DNA of 64,000 nucleotides from Spirochaetaceae bacterium (GCA_020632655.1 JACKFD010000010.1:111148-175147); one strand, 5' to 3'. Shown: positions 45,222 through 54,659, counted from the first letter of the stretch. The notes: generated by a model not told the origin, from the sequence alone. Numbers and translations: made by a program.

Positions 45222-45247
45222 GCCCCCGGCACCATGGTGCCGGGGGC
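45222..45247. repeat. Perfect 26-bp palindrome near the IS left end
   Basis: GCCCCCGGCACCA at 45222-45234 is immediately followed by its reverse complement. The palindrome ends 12 bases before the orfA start at 45260. In transcripts entering from outside it would form a strong hairpin close to the translation start, a plausible brake on transposase expression, as known for several other elements. Confidence 0.85.
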
Positions 45248-45259
45248 CAGGAGACGACG

Positions 45260-45589
45260 GTGGCAGAGGAGAACTTGGACAACGTCCAGCGATGGACGGC
45301 GAAGCGGAGAACAGCCCTGGTGCTGCAGGTGATCCGCGGCGAGACATCGGCTCAGGAGGCGGCCCGGAAGCACGGCCTGACCGTGTCGGAGGTCGAGGAC
45401 TGGCGAGATCGCTTCCTCGCGGGAGCGGAGAACGCCCTTCGGTCGAGACCTCGAGACGAAGAGGCCGCCAAGGATGACGAGATCCGGAAGCTCAAGCAGA
45501 AGGTCGGCGAGCTCGTCCTCGACAACGACATCTTGCGGGAGGCCGCGAAGCCCTACCGCCCTACGGAAGGGAGGACGTCCGAAGAGTGA
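45260..45589 (+). CDS. IS3-family transposase OrfA (helix-turn-helix subunit)
   Basis: The 109-residue protein has an N-terminal helix-turn-helix (about residues 14-52, with TSAQEAARKHGLTVSEVEDW) and a C-terminal leucine-rich coiled coil (about 70-95), the normal OrfA layout. GTG 45260 follows GGAGACGACG. It overlaps OrfB by GTGA. Unlike many IS3 elements I do not see an A-rich slippery heptamer, so OrfB may be made by reinitiation rather than frameshifting. Confidence 0.88.
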   Translation: MAEENLDNVQRWTAKRRTALVLQVIRGETSAQEAARKHGLTVSEVEDWRDRFLAGAENALRSRPRDEEAAKDDEIRKLKQKVGELVLDNDILREAAKPYRPTEGRTSEE

Positions 45590-46416
45590 AGACGGTCCTC
45601 CCGCAAGCCTCGCTTCGACGGATCTGCAGCGTGCTGGCCGTGTCGCGTTCGGCGCTCCAGGACCGCAACGGCGGTCGGCGAGAGCCGGTCGTGGACGAGC
45701 TCCTGGCGGCTCGGATCCATCGGCTGATCCAGCAGCACCCGACCTATGGGTACCGGCGGATCTGGGCCCTTCTACGGTTCCGAGAAGGCGTGCGAGTGAA
45801 CCAGAAGGCCGTCTATCGGGTCCTGCGCGTGAAGGGCTGGTTCGTCCATCAACGGCAGCCGAAGGCCCGGCCTCGGGTTCGGGCGAGCCGAAGCGTCGCC
45901 CCCGCCAGCAACGTCCGCTGGGCGACCGACGTGACGCACATCCCGTGCGGTCGGGATGGCTGGGGACATCTCGCAGCCGTGATCGACTGCCACGATCGCG
46001 AGATCGTGGGCTACGAGTTCGCCCTGCGAGGCCGAGCCAGGGAAGCGGAGCGCGCGGTCGAAGAGGCCTGCATCCGGCGGTTCGGGACGCTTCGTCCTCG
46101 AGGTCCGAAGCCGATCGTGCGGTCGGACAACGGGTTGATCTTCCAGAGCCGCCGGTTCCGGGAGGCCTGTCGGGACTACGGACTCCGCCAGGAGTTCATC
46201 ACGCCCTACACGCCCGAGCAGAACGGGATGATCGAACGGTTCTTCCGCAGCTTGAAGGAGGAGTGCGTCTGGCAGCACTCGTTCCGGAGCTTCCGGGAGG
46301 CCACCCACCACGTGGATCGATGGATCCGCTGGTACAACGAGGAGCGGCCCCATCAGGCGCTCGACTACAGAAGCCCGAGTGAGTACCGGGCTCAGCTACT
46401 CAACCAGGTGGCTTGA
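45586..46416 (+). CDS. IS3-family transposase OrfB (DDE integrase catalytic subunit)
   Basis: The 276-residue protein has the rve integrase core with acidic residues in TDVTHIP, RSDNGLIF and NGMIERFFRSLKEE (DDE). This is the catalytic subunit that cuts and joins the element ends. The start GTG lies in the stop of OrfA. The protein is intact, so the element could still move. It lies 18 bases before the right end. Confidence 0.93.
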   Translation: MKTVLPQASLRRICSVLAVSRSALQDRNGGRREPVVDELLAARIHRLIQQHPTYGYRRIWALLRFREGVRVNQKAVYRVLRVKGWFVHQRQPKARPRVRASRSVAPASNVRWATDVTHIPCGRDGWGHLAAVIDCHDREIVGYEFALRGRAREAERAVEEACIRRFGTLRPRGPKPIVRSDNGLIFQSRRFREACRDYGLRQEFITPYTPEQNGMIERFFRSLKEECVWQHSFRSFREATHHVDRWIRWYNEERPHQALDYRSPSEYRAQLLNQVA

Positions 46417-46434
46417 TCTCGGGGGAGCGCTACA

Positions 46435-47799
46435 GCAGGGCCGGATTGACTCTACCTGGATGTAGGCGCCCTCGTAGAAGCCGAGCACGCGGCGGTTCTC
46501 CCACACGAACCGAAACATCTCGTTCGGATCACTTCGCAGCGGCTCAAAGTTGAGCCCCTGATACGAGACCTTCTTCTTGAGCTCTCTCCATAGACCCGCT
46601 TCCGGACGGCCCTTCCCGTCACTGCCTGGCTCGATTCCGAAGGCAGAGAAGGACTCACGAAGTCGCTCCCGGAAGCCATACTTCTGGTCGTCAGGACGGA
46701 TCTCATGATCCGCCGTAAGCACAGCGCTCAGGAAGTCGCCAAAGTTGATATGGATCGGGGGTGCGTAGTCGAGCGCACGGATGAGCATCGTCAGCAAATA
46801 CTCGGCGATCTCCGAAGCCTCCTCGACGACCCGCTCCCGATCGACCCAGCCCCCGCGGTGCACCGCCAGGACCCGGATTCGCTCGAGCCAGGTATCCAAG
46901 AACGACTGCAGGACCGCTGCGACCAGGATTTCGCCCCGTCGGTGCGGGTGCTGGAACTCGTCGTCGTCGAGGTACTTTCCCGAGGGTTCTAGGTCGAGCG
47001 AACGGCGCAGCGCGCTTCCGCGGATCCTCGAGAGCTCGCTTCCCATGTCCTCGGCCAGCCCGAGAAGCACCCACTTCTTCAGTCTGGCGCGTGTAAGAGC
47101 CTTCTTGCTGACTAGGCCGGATGCCCGATCCTCGTTGGCTCCGGATGTCGAGAGGCCATGGTCGAGGAGCTTCGCGACGACATCTCGCATGGAGAAGACC
47201 GACAGGAGTGCACAGAGATCCGAGAAGCCCTCGTGGAAGGCGGCCTGGTCGGGAGAGGACGGTTCGATGAATGAGGCGCGAATCCCGTCGAGCAAAGCAT
47301 GGGTCGCCTCATGGGCCACCACATCGTGGGAAAGACACGTGAAGATTGTGCCTCCATCTCGGGCCGGGAAGTACCCAAAACACAGCGCCTCGTCGTCGCG
47401 AGAGTAGAACGCGTTGGCGTCGGCGAAAGCGTGGGGGGCCACCTTGATCTGATGCCCGCCGAAGCCCCATGCGACCCCACGACCAAGTGCAAACTCGAAG
47501 CGAGCGAGCATCTTCATCACGATCGCATAGGCGTTCTGGGCGTGAAATCCGGGGTCTCGAAGGACGGTCTTCGTGGAAGCCTTCTCGAATGGGTCGCGCT
47601 CGGGGTCGTCTTTCGGGTACTCGTAGGGCTGATAGAGCGTCGAGGTGGACGCGTCGTAGTCGATAACGTGGACTCGTGACCCGCGTGGTCCGGGAAGCAG
47701 AGCTTCAGCATCAAGCGCAACCTGCGCCGTCAGGATCCCCCGCTCGTCTCGAATGCTTGGGTCCTGGGCGACGATCGTCAGGAAGCGCTGCTTGGCCAC
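46435..47799 (-). pseudogene. N-terminal part of disrupted M4-like (HEATH) metalloprotease
   Basis: The first 455 residues are intact. Zinc-protease motifs are VAHEATHALLDG (HExxH) and EGFSDLCALLSV (third-ligand Glu plus SD, the thermolysin/M4 pattern). No signal peptide is visible, so a cytosolic protease is likely, unlike most M4 enzymes. The start is GTG 47799 with GAGG about 10 bases upstream. Without the IS, 118 more residues follow. The present frame instead reads 12 residues into the IS and stops, so the protein lacks its C-terminal domain. It lies 55 bp after the patatin gene. Confidence 0.83.
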
Positions 47800-47854
47800 T
47801 CGCAGACCTCGCTAGACGTGGGCGGCGCTCCGAGTTCGTCCAGACTGGGTGCGC

Positions 47855-48868
47855 CTACACCGCATGTAGGAGCTCAGGTAGATACGTCTCGAGGCGGTGA
47901 CTGAGCAGTGCACCCGCGTGCCGCGAAAGCACCTTGATCTCCGGATCCGAGAGCTTCTTCAGGTTGGTCGAGATCGCGGATGCGAAGGCGGCATCGCCGT
48001 CGAGTTCCTGCCCAACCACACTATCGATGGAGAACCATACCGGACGTGGTCGCTGGTTCGCCTTGGATGTGAGCAGGAGTCGCTGGAACTGAAGCCCCCG
48101 CACCTGCTCCATCAGGATATCCAGAGCCCCCCTCAGGACGGCTGCACCTGACGTAGTGGGTTGCTCGTCGATCGAGAACGGCTTGCCGGCGTCGCTTACG
48201 ATGACGTAGTCGAGGTCGTTCCGGGCTCTAAAGAGTGGATTGACCCCCAAGTTGTCGTAGACGCCGCCGTCTGTGAGGCTCACATAGTCCACCGTCGGAG
48301 CTGCATACTCCCGAGCGTCAAGCACCAAAGGCGGAAACACGGGCGGAAACGCCGATGAAGCCGCGACTGCACGGCTAATCCGAAAGTTTGAAATGGGCCG
48401 GACTCCCAGCTCCCACTCTCCCACCTCCGTTACGCCTCCCCCGCCCGTAACGAAGAAGAACATGTTTCCTGTCGCGAGGTTGGTGGCGTTCAGGTACAGC
48501 CGAGGACCGTTAGCGAGGCTTTCTAGGGTTCTGTCCTTGAAGAGATGCGCATCGTAGCTATCCGCGAGCTTGTCCAGACGCGTCTCGAAGGGGTCGAGGG
48601 CTCCTGCCAACACGGAGGAGACGGCGATGGAGCGCGTGCGCAGATAGTCCTCGAGGCGATCGAGTGCGTCGGGCTGCCCCCAGTTGGCGGCCAGAAATGC
48701 GCCCGCGATGCTGCCGCCGCTCACGCACGAGATGACGTCGAGCTTCTCGAGCAGTCTTAAGGCTTCGAGTCTGCGAAAGACGCCGAGGTGAAATGCCGCC
48801 GCTCGGAAGCCACCACCGGAGAGGGCGAGGCCGATTCGCTTCGCCTGGCTGCTCATTCGGATTGTCAC
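47855..48868 (-). CDS. Patatin-like phospholipase
   Basis: This 337-residue lipid acyl hydrolase has the oxyanion GGGFRA (LSGGGFRAAAFHLGVF), the nucleophile GGSIAG in SCVSGGSIAG, and the dyad aspartate in LTDGGVYDNLG. Patatins cleave phospholipid ester bonds and serve as membrane-attacking effectors in several antiphage systems such as CBASS. It heads a same-strand run with the metalloprotease and two MBL proteins, which suggests one functional module. GTG 48868 sits behind GGGGGG; ATG 48856 is an alternative. No signal peptide is present, so it would act inside the cell. Confidence 0.9.
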   Translation of the reverse strand: MTIRMSSQAKRIGLALSGGGFRAAAFHLGVFRRLEALRLLEKLDVISCVSGGSIAGAFLAANWGQPDALDRLEDYLRTRSIAVSSVLAGALDPFETRLDKLADSYDAHLFKDRTLESLANGPRLYLNATNLATGNMFFFVTGGGGVTEVGEWELGVRPISNFRISRAVAASSAFPPVFPPLVLDAREYAAPTVDYVSLTDGGVYDNLGVNPLFRARNDLDYVIVSDAGKPFSIDEQPTTSGAAVLRGALDILMEQVRGLQFQRLLLTSKANQRPRPVWFSIDSVVGQELDGDAAFASAISTNLKKLSDPEIKVLSRHAGALLSHRLETYLPELLHAV

Positions 48869-49454
48869 GAATCCCCCCTACCGCTGCTTCAAGAGGCCGA
48901 CACGAAGCTGCCCAGTCACATCCATGCTCACACCAACGTGTGTCTTCATTAGTCCTGCTGAGATATCCAACTAAGAGACTCCCCGTTCCCAGACCTCGCC
49001 AGATGAAGCCACGGAACCGATTGTGAGATCTTCTCGAACCAGAGGCCCACATCTCGCGTCAACCAGAACCACGAATGAACAGCGATACCTTCTTCCCGTG
49101 ATCAGAATTCCACAGGCATCGATAACCTATGGACAGCCTGACGACTCAAGCCGGGGGCGTCTCGTTCACATAGTCCAGGACGGCCCGACCTCACCGAAGA
49201 AGCGGCAATTGCGGGATCAAGAACCGATCGCGGACGCCCTCGATCATGCAAAGGAGTGACCTGTGCAAAGTCGATTCGGCGGCGACGGTGCGGACGCATT
49301 CGGAACAACTTTATCTTGAGCGTGCTCGGGGTTCGCCGCAATCTGCCAAGAGAATGGGCAGGGCAGCGGCAACTCTGACTTGACGTGCGGCATCAATTCT
49401 GTCCATTGAAGGCCAAACGTCCTCAATCCCCCCGAGACTCTGCGAGGAATAGAC
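48869..49454. other. Gap upstream of the patatin operon and the secreted orphan
   Basis: No gene is supported in these 586 bases. It must contain the promoters of the patatin operon (minus) and of the orphan secreted protein (plus). A small inverted repeat, CACAC-CAAC-GTGTG, is visible near 48931. Short open frames on both strands have no SD and no recognisable family. Confidence 0.45.
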
Positions 49455-50210
49455 GTGAGACCGACTCTTCTCCTTGTCCTAACCGCACTGTCCCTACTTC
49501 CGTCCGCAGGCGAAGCGTCAGGTATTTCGATCGCATGCCTGTTTAACGATCAGTGCTTATGCACGGCTCCCGATGGATTCAAGGAGATCAGCAACAGCTC
49601 GGCTCTGAGCTTTTCGACATTGGCAAAGGGGCTCGCCGCGCAGCTCCGTTCAGAGACTTCGCATCGCCGGGAGCCACCACCGCTCCCGGATTTTCTGCAG
49701 GCGCCAGGCGTAATGCTCTACAACATCTGTGTAGCCACTCGCCAGGGCTACCTCGAAGAGGAAGACGCCAAAGAGCTCGTCATGTCGTACCTTGCCCCGA
49801 TCCCGCTTCCAACATCGAAGCCTGGACGCGATAGACCGGCCAGTTCGTCGTCCTTCGACCTAACGTGCGGCAGTCGGCCTCCCGACCAAGACCGAGCTTC
49901 GGATTCCCTGTTTGTGATCGTCAATTCAGGCGATCACGCCGTGCACGTGTCCGCAACCGGCACCGGAGATGTGACGTTACCAGCCTTGACGACGGAAGTA
50001 CCGCCGAGATCCCAGGTGCGGCAAAACATCGTTGCCCAGTGTCGGACAGGAAGTGGCCGCGGGGGCATCAAGCCCGCCACGGGGCAATTCACGCTCGTAT
50101 TTCAGTCGGGCTCGACGCAAAGGTCCTGTAAATTTAGCTTCGAATGCCCTGGTTCGGTAAAGACATTCGAGGACAACGCGGATCTCGGATTTCTGGAGTA
50201 CGTGGAGTAG
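49455..50210 (+). CDS. Hypothetical secreted protein
   Basis: The 251-residue protein has a clear signal peptide (LLLVLTALSLLPSAGEASG) and several cysteines (such as ACLFNDQCLC and FECPG) that could pair in the periplasm. A beta-sandwich-like stretch (about residues 135-235, SLFVIVNSGDHAVHVSATG) occupies the second half. I do not recognise a family. GTG 49455 has GAGG about 9 bases upstream. It is an orphan between the patatin operon and transposase remnants. Its role is unknown. Confidence 0.72.
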   Translation: MRPTLLLVLTALSLLPSAGEASGISIACLFNDQCLCTAPDGFKEISNSSALSFSTLAKGLAAQLRSETSHRREPPPLPDFLQAPGVMLYNICVATRQGYLEEEDAKELVMSYLAPIPLPTSKPGRDRPASSSSFDLTCGSRPPDQDRASDSLFVIVNSGDHAVHVSATGTGDVTLPALTTEVPPRSQVRQNIVAQCRTGSGRGGIKPATGQFTLVFQSGSTQRSCKFSFECPGSVKTFEDNADLGFLEYVE

Positions 50211-50616
50211 GTCGCGAAGAGTTGTGCGTTTTCAGAATTTGTCCCGAACGCCCGGAGATCGAAATCGTGATCAAGAGTCTAGCGGGCACACCGTGTGAGA
50301 TTCAGTCTCGATCTTTCGGCGCTTACCGTTCAGAATGCCCGGGTGCTCCGAGCCCTCATCACCTATTAATCGATTCTCGTGGCCTCGCTCATGGCCCTGT
50401 TCCGCGATAGGCGAGAGCAAGCCGTACGGGAACTGGCCCTTCGCCAACAGCTCGCGGCCTACTCGAATAAGCAACCTCGCCCCCTGTGCGTTGCCAGAGC
50501 TGGTCCGGCCCGGAATCATCGATTCTTCTAATCCGGCGGTCGATTGCTCAACGCACGATGGTAGTCCGCTCGAAACCGAAGACTCAGTCTCGTACCCCCT
50601 CGAGGCACGCCGCAGA
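50211..50616. other. Gap with transposase remnant
   Basis: Apart from the remnant at 50379-50500 no gene is supported. The interval precedes the DDE transposase gene and probably contains one end of that element, but no terminal inverted repeat could be fixed. Confidence 0.45.
50379..50500 (+). pseudogene. Fragment of a related DDE transposase N terminus
   Basis: One forward frame reads SLMALFRDRREQAVRELALR followed by QQLAAYSNKQPRP. This matches the corresponding segment FRSRSQQALVELDLRQQLAT of the intact transposase 300 bases downstream. It covers only the first about 35 residues and then loses the pattern. It is a decayed second copy of the same transposase family, evidence of repeated insertion here. 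Confidence 0.65.
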
Positions 50617-51672
50617 ATGCGCCTCGCCATGCGGCAGCTGCTGAATCTCGTAACGATCGCCCTTCCGTGCGTCCCCGCGTTCTTTCGAAGCCGAAGCCAA
50701 CAGGCGCTCGTCGAACTCGACCTCCGCCAGCAACTCGCGACCTTCGCCGAGAAGGGACGCCCGCCCCGCCTCACGCCAACCGATTGGGGATTCTGGGTGA
50801 TGCTGTCACGGATGTGGTCGGGGTGGAAAGAAATCCTGGTCATCGTCCAACCGGATACCGTCGTGAGATGGCATCGAAAGGGATTTCGACTCTACTGGCA
50901 CGCGATCTCGAAGCCTGGTCCTGGTCGGCCCCCGATTGCGGCCGAGGTGCGAGCACTCATTCGGCGACTCGCCAACGAGAACGGCTGGCGCGCCCGAAAA
51001 GTTCAAGCCGAACTCGAGAAGCTCGGAATATGCATCGGCCTTTCCACGGTCTCGCGATATCTCCCTAAGCGACACTCCGACCGAGCTCAGCGCCAGCGAT
51101 GGAACACATTCCTTCGAAATCACCGACACGACATCGCGGCGATGGGCTTCCTCGTTGTGCCCACCGCGGGATTTCGGCTGCTGTATGCCTGGTTCGTGAT
51201 CGGGCATGACCGGCGGGAGATCCTGCAATTCGGCGTCACCGAGCATCCAACCTCATCGTGGATCAGGCAACAGCTGCGCGAAGCGTTCCCACACGACACG
51301 TCACCGCGTTTTCTCATCTTCGACAACGCTTCCATCTTCTCGGACCGGGTTACCGAGGCAATCCGGAATCTCGGGGTCGAACCGCGGCGAACTGCATTCC
51401 GGAGCCCCCGGCAGAACGGGGTCGCCGAGCGATGGGTTGGCAGCGTTCGGCGAGAGCTGCTCGATCACGTGATCGTGTTGAACGAGAACCATCTTCGACG
51501 CCTTTTACGTGAGTACGTCGACTACTACAACGCCGACCGCGTCCACACGGAGCTTCGAGATGCGCCCGATGGCCGGGCCGTCCAGTGCCGACCTTCGCCG
51601 AAGGCGCGAATCATCGGCGTTCCCAAGGTCGGCGGACTCCATCATCGCTACGAGTGGCAGGACGCGGCTTGA
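50617..51672 (+). CDS. Integrase-core DDE transposase (IS481-like group)
   Basis: The 351-residue protein has a helical N-terminal region (RSRSQQALVELDLRQQLATF), a winged-helix segment (RPPIAAEVRALIRRLANENG) and an rve core with DIAAMGF, IFDNASIF and AERWVGSVRRELLD as the acidic triad region. The C terminus (RLLREYVDYYNADRVHTEL) is standard for the group. ATG 50617 is chosen; an ATG 12 bases later is possible. Inverted repeats were not fixed. It lies directly upstream of the Zorya operon's end, so it may have helped move the island. Confidence 0.82.
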   Translation: MRLAMRQLLNLVTIALPCVPAFFRSRSQQALVELDLRQQLATFAEKGRPPRLTPTDWGFWVMLSRMWSGWKEILVIVQPDTVVRWHRKGFRLYWHAISKPGPGRPPIAAEVRALIRRLANENGWRARKVQAELEKLGICIGLSTVSRYLPKRHSDRAQRQRWNTFLRNHRHDIAAMGFLVVPTAGFRLLYAWFVIGHDRREILQFGVTEHPTSSWIRQQLREAFPHDTSPRFLIFDNASIFSDRVTEAIRNLGVEPRRTAFRSPRQNGVAERWVGSVRRELLDHVIVLNENHLRRLLREYVDYYNADRVHTELRDAPDGRAVQCRPSPKARIIGVPKVGGLHHRYEWQDAA

Positions 51673-51942
51673 GCATCGTGACTCACCGACCCCGGAACGG
51701 CCACGAACCCGTTCGGATGGATTTTGGCAACGGACAGGTGCAAAGACGCGTTTGCGACTGCGCCGCTCGTTCCTGGTAGCGAAGCACGGCGCCGAATCGC
51801 GCAGATGGGATTGGACGGCGCCGCCGCTGTGGAAGCCACTCGTGCCCTGATCGACCAATCAGTTGTCGAGCCGTTGATGGTTTCGTTCGCGGTGATGGTG
51901 CTCGACGTGCTCACTGAGAACCCGCCTCAGACTTACCCCCAT

Positions 51943-54651
51943 CTACGCGAGCGCGGCGCCTTCAAGTAGTTCTTCGGCGGACACGGTCCGTTCACTCGTG
52001 GGCCGGAGCACGTCTCGAGCGAGGTCTTCCTTGTCTCTCAGAAGCTCGGCTAGCCGCTCCTCAACAGTTCCACGAATGCGAGGGTAGTAGACGTACACCG
52101 GCTTCGTCTGGCCACGCCGGTGAACACGGTCGGTAGCCTGGTTCTCTACCGCGGGGTTCCAAGGGCGCGTGTAGTGAATGACGTGGTTGGCGGCAGTGAT
52201 GTTGAGCCCATAGCCAGCGACCTTTGGCGATAGAATCATGACGTCGAATCCGGTTCGCTCGCAAAATGCATCCACAATCTCTTGCCTGCGATCGGTCACG
52301 TCTCCATTCACGATCTCCGGCCAACTATCGAATCGCGCCGAGATCGCTCGTTGGAGAATCCGCTGCGTCGACTTCCACTCGGCGAAGACGAGAGCTTTCT
52401 CATCCTTCGCGCGGATCTCGGAAAGAACGTCTAGGGTCCTTGCGAGCTTTGGGCACTCAGCAACCAGTGTTTCTGCGTCGGCACTCTCCCAGTCACCCCG
52501 ATAGGTTCTAGGGTGGGCGCAGATCCTTAATAGGTCACCGATCGCCTTCAGAACAGCTCCCCGACCACCGAGCTCAGCTTCGCGAAGAGCATCGCGGTAC
52601 ATCAACCTCTGTTGCGGGCTCAGATCAACGACGAGGTTCTCGACCCTCTCCTTGGGAGGAAGCGTCGTGAGGACCTCATCCTTCTTTCGGCGGAGGTAGT
52701 GAGGGTCAAGCCTTGACAGCAATTGCTCGACGATGGCTGCCCGATCGCTCTCATCGGCTTGGCTGAGAGCCTTCTCGAATGTCTCCCGAAAGTCGCTCCA
52801 TCCACCGAGCAGCCCTGGCCTCACGCGGTCCATGATTGACCAGAACTCGATGAGGCCGTTCTCAACAGGTGTACCCGTCATGGCAATTAGCTGATCGCAC
52901 TTCAAAGCCTTGACCGCGCTCGTCCGGCCCGCCGTCGGGTTCTTCACGAATTGTGCCTCGTCGAGCGCAACTACTCTCCAGTCGATTGTTCCTAGCTTGA
53001 CCTGGTCACTTCTTACGGTGTCATAGGTGGTGAGAACAATTTCATGTTTAGAAAGATGGTCGGTACTCCGTCGTCGCCCGGGGCCTTCGTGTACCACGAC
53101 GTCGCTCAGCTTGGGCGCGAATCGCTTAAGCTCAATCTGCCAGTTGCGAATAAGCGTCTTAGGAACGACGACTAACGAGGGCTTGAGCGCCCCCGCCTCC
53201 TTTAGCGCACAGAGGTGTGCGATGACCTGGGCGGTCTTTCCCAGACCCATGTCGTCAGCAAGAAGTCCTCCGGCCCCTCGGTCATGAAGGTACGCAAGCC
53301 AATTGAATCCTATGAGCTGGTGGCTGTCTAGCTCTGCCGCAAACGAGTCTGGGGGCGTGAGTGTCGGCAGCTCGGCGTGCCACGGTCGGTACGCGCCCTC
53401 CAGCTCGGGCAGCTGGATCTGAAAATCCAGCGACTCAATGTTCGAGATGACGTCGAGCACAACCGAAGCGCGTACGCCGCCGGAAGCATCTGTGCGCTCT
53501 CTGAGCGCCTGAGCCGTTCTCGAGAATTGATCGCCGGAGTCCACATCAATCTCGATCCAGTCGTCTCCGTGCTTAATCCAGCGATCGCCGATCTCTCTTG
53601 CCTTCTCCTTGAGCCGCTCATACTCCTCTTGTGAAAGGGCCTTGCCCTTCTCGAGTTGATCGTCGTCGGACGGACCTACAGGGTCTAGCATGACCCCTGT
53701 ATCGAACTCGAGCCAGCCTCGTGACCGCTCCCGAACGTGAATGTAAGGTCGAGAGTTGTAAACCCGGATCTTGAAACCTTGGACGCGTTCGGAGAAATCT
53801 CTTAGGCTGACGCCCGGCGGCAGGAACGCCTCAGGATTACAGAGGAACTCAGGTACGCTGGGTCCCTCAAGCCTTCCAATGCGTGACAGGTTTTCCACCT
53901 GGTCACGAATGTCCCGCCGCAGAACGATGCGTCTTCGGGATTCGTCGGGACCGTCGAGGCTGGCGATCCTTCGGCTCTGACCATTACCGAGGACAAACCT
54001 CTCGCTGCGAAGCTCTCCGATAGTGGGTTCAACGACGAGCGCGCCGTGATCCTCGGTGATCTCAAACCCGACCTCGTCGGCCAGAGTCACATCTTGTCTG
54101 GAGAGGAATGCATCAAGATCAGCGCGACACGCCTCCGCCGCTGCGCGGCACCCTGCGATGTACTCAAATCGGTCTTCAGTCGTCGCATCTTCGCTCGGCC
54201 GGTCCTCGACGCGGGTCAGAAGCCGCCATACTGCGTCGGTTACGAGAACAAATCGGCCGCCGGTGACGCGAATTGCCGGGCCATGCCGATCTTTGGGATT
54301 GAGGACTCCATACACGTCGTGTCGCAGAACCGCTTCGATGGCGAAGCGAGGGCTCGTCGGGACGCCGGTTGCTTGGATGGAGACGCGAATGTCTTCAGGT
54401 TCTGGGAGACCAAGCGCGCGGGCATCACTCGCGTCGACCTCTAGCATGTGCGTCCAGTTGACGAGCCAATGTCCCGGCCCCACCTCCTCGACCAAGCCGT
54501 CGGACCAGAGGCCTTCTAGCAGCAGAAGCTCCGGCGGGGGAGCCGCCTCCGAATCGGAGCGGATTCCGACCAGCTTGCCCATCGGAAACGTGTAGGGCTC
54601 CGAGGTCTTGTACTCGGCTCCCTCAGTGGTGATCGTGGGCGAGAGCGACAT
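51943..54651 (-). CDS. zorD: Zorya type I protein ZorD (SNF2-type helicase)
   Basis: The 902-residue SF2/SNF2 ATPase has the Walker A motif LADDMGLGKTAQV, a DEAQ box (VVALDEAQFVK), MTGTPVENG and the C-terminal helicase motif ATDRVHRRGQTKP. Residues 1-450 are an N-terminal region with a poorly conserved, probably regulatory fold. I do not see an Mrr-type nuclease motif at the C terminus, which ends shortly after the helicase. ZorD acts on DNA once the ZorAB motor senses phage. It is 8 bp after zorC and ends the zorABCD operon. Confidence 0.9.
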   Translation of the reverse strand: MSLSPTITTEGAEYKTSEPYTFPMGKLVGIRSDSEAAPPPELLLLEGLWSDGLVEEVGPGHWLVNWTHMLEVDASDARALGLPEPEDIRVSIQATGVPTSPRFAIEAVLRHDVYGVLNPKDRHGPAIRVTGGRFVLVTDAVWRLLTRVEDRPSEDATTEDRFEYIAGCRAAAEACRADLDAFLSRQDVTLADEVGFEITEDHGALVVEPTIGELRSERFVLGNGQSRRIASLDGPDESRRRIVLRRDIRDQVENLSRIGRLEGPSVPEFLCNPEAFLPPGVSLRDFSERVQGFKIRVYNSRPYIHVRERSRGWLEFDTGVMLDPVGPSDDDQLEKGKALSQEEYERLKEKAREIGDRWIKHGDDWIEIDVDSGDQFSRTAQALRERTDASGGVRASVVLDVISNIESLDFQIQLPELEGAYRPWHAELPTLTPPDSFAAELDSHQLIGFNWLAYLHDRGAGGLLADDMGLGKTAQVIAHLCALKEAGALKPSLVVVPKTLIRNWQIELKRFAPKLSDVVVHEGPGRRRSTDHLSKHEIVLTTYDTVRSDQVKLGTIDWRVVALDEAQFVKNPTAGRTSAVKALKCDQLIAMTGTPVENGLIEFWSIMDRVRPGLLGGWSDFRETFEKALSQADESDRAAIVEQLLSRLDPHYLRRKKDEVLTTLPPKERVENLVVDLSPQQRLMYRDALREAELGGRGAVLKAIGDLLRICAHPRTYRGDWESADAETLVAECPKLARTLDVLSEIRAKDEKALVFAEWKSTQRILQRAISARFDSWPEIVNGDVTDRRQEIVDAFCERTGFDVMILSPKVAGYGLNITAANHVIHYTRPWNPAVENQATDRVHRRGQTKPVYVYYPRIRGTVEERLAELLRDKEDLARDVLRPTSERTVSAEELLEGAALA

Positions 54652-54659
54652 GGCCCAGG

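Larger units (their letters stand above)
45186..46434 (+). mobile_element. IS3-family insertion element in the metalloprotease gene
   Basis: This is a 1249-bp element with two overlapping transposase frames. The terminal sequences are imperfect inverted repeats: the left begins GTATCCCGCTCCCC, and the reverse complement of the right reads TGTAGCGCTCCCC. Directly repeated GCA at 45183-45185 and 46435-46437 is a 3-bp target duplication, the usual size for IS3. Excision on paper restores the frame of the interrupted gene, which confirms the boundaries independently of the repeats. Confidence 0.88.

Noticed and set aside
51673..51942. A short forward frame downstream of the DDE transposase
   Set aside because: It resembles remnant sequence seen near transposons but has no reliable start. 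I found no supported gene in the interval.
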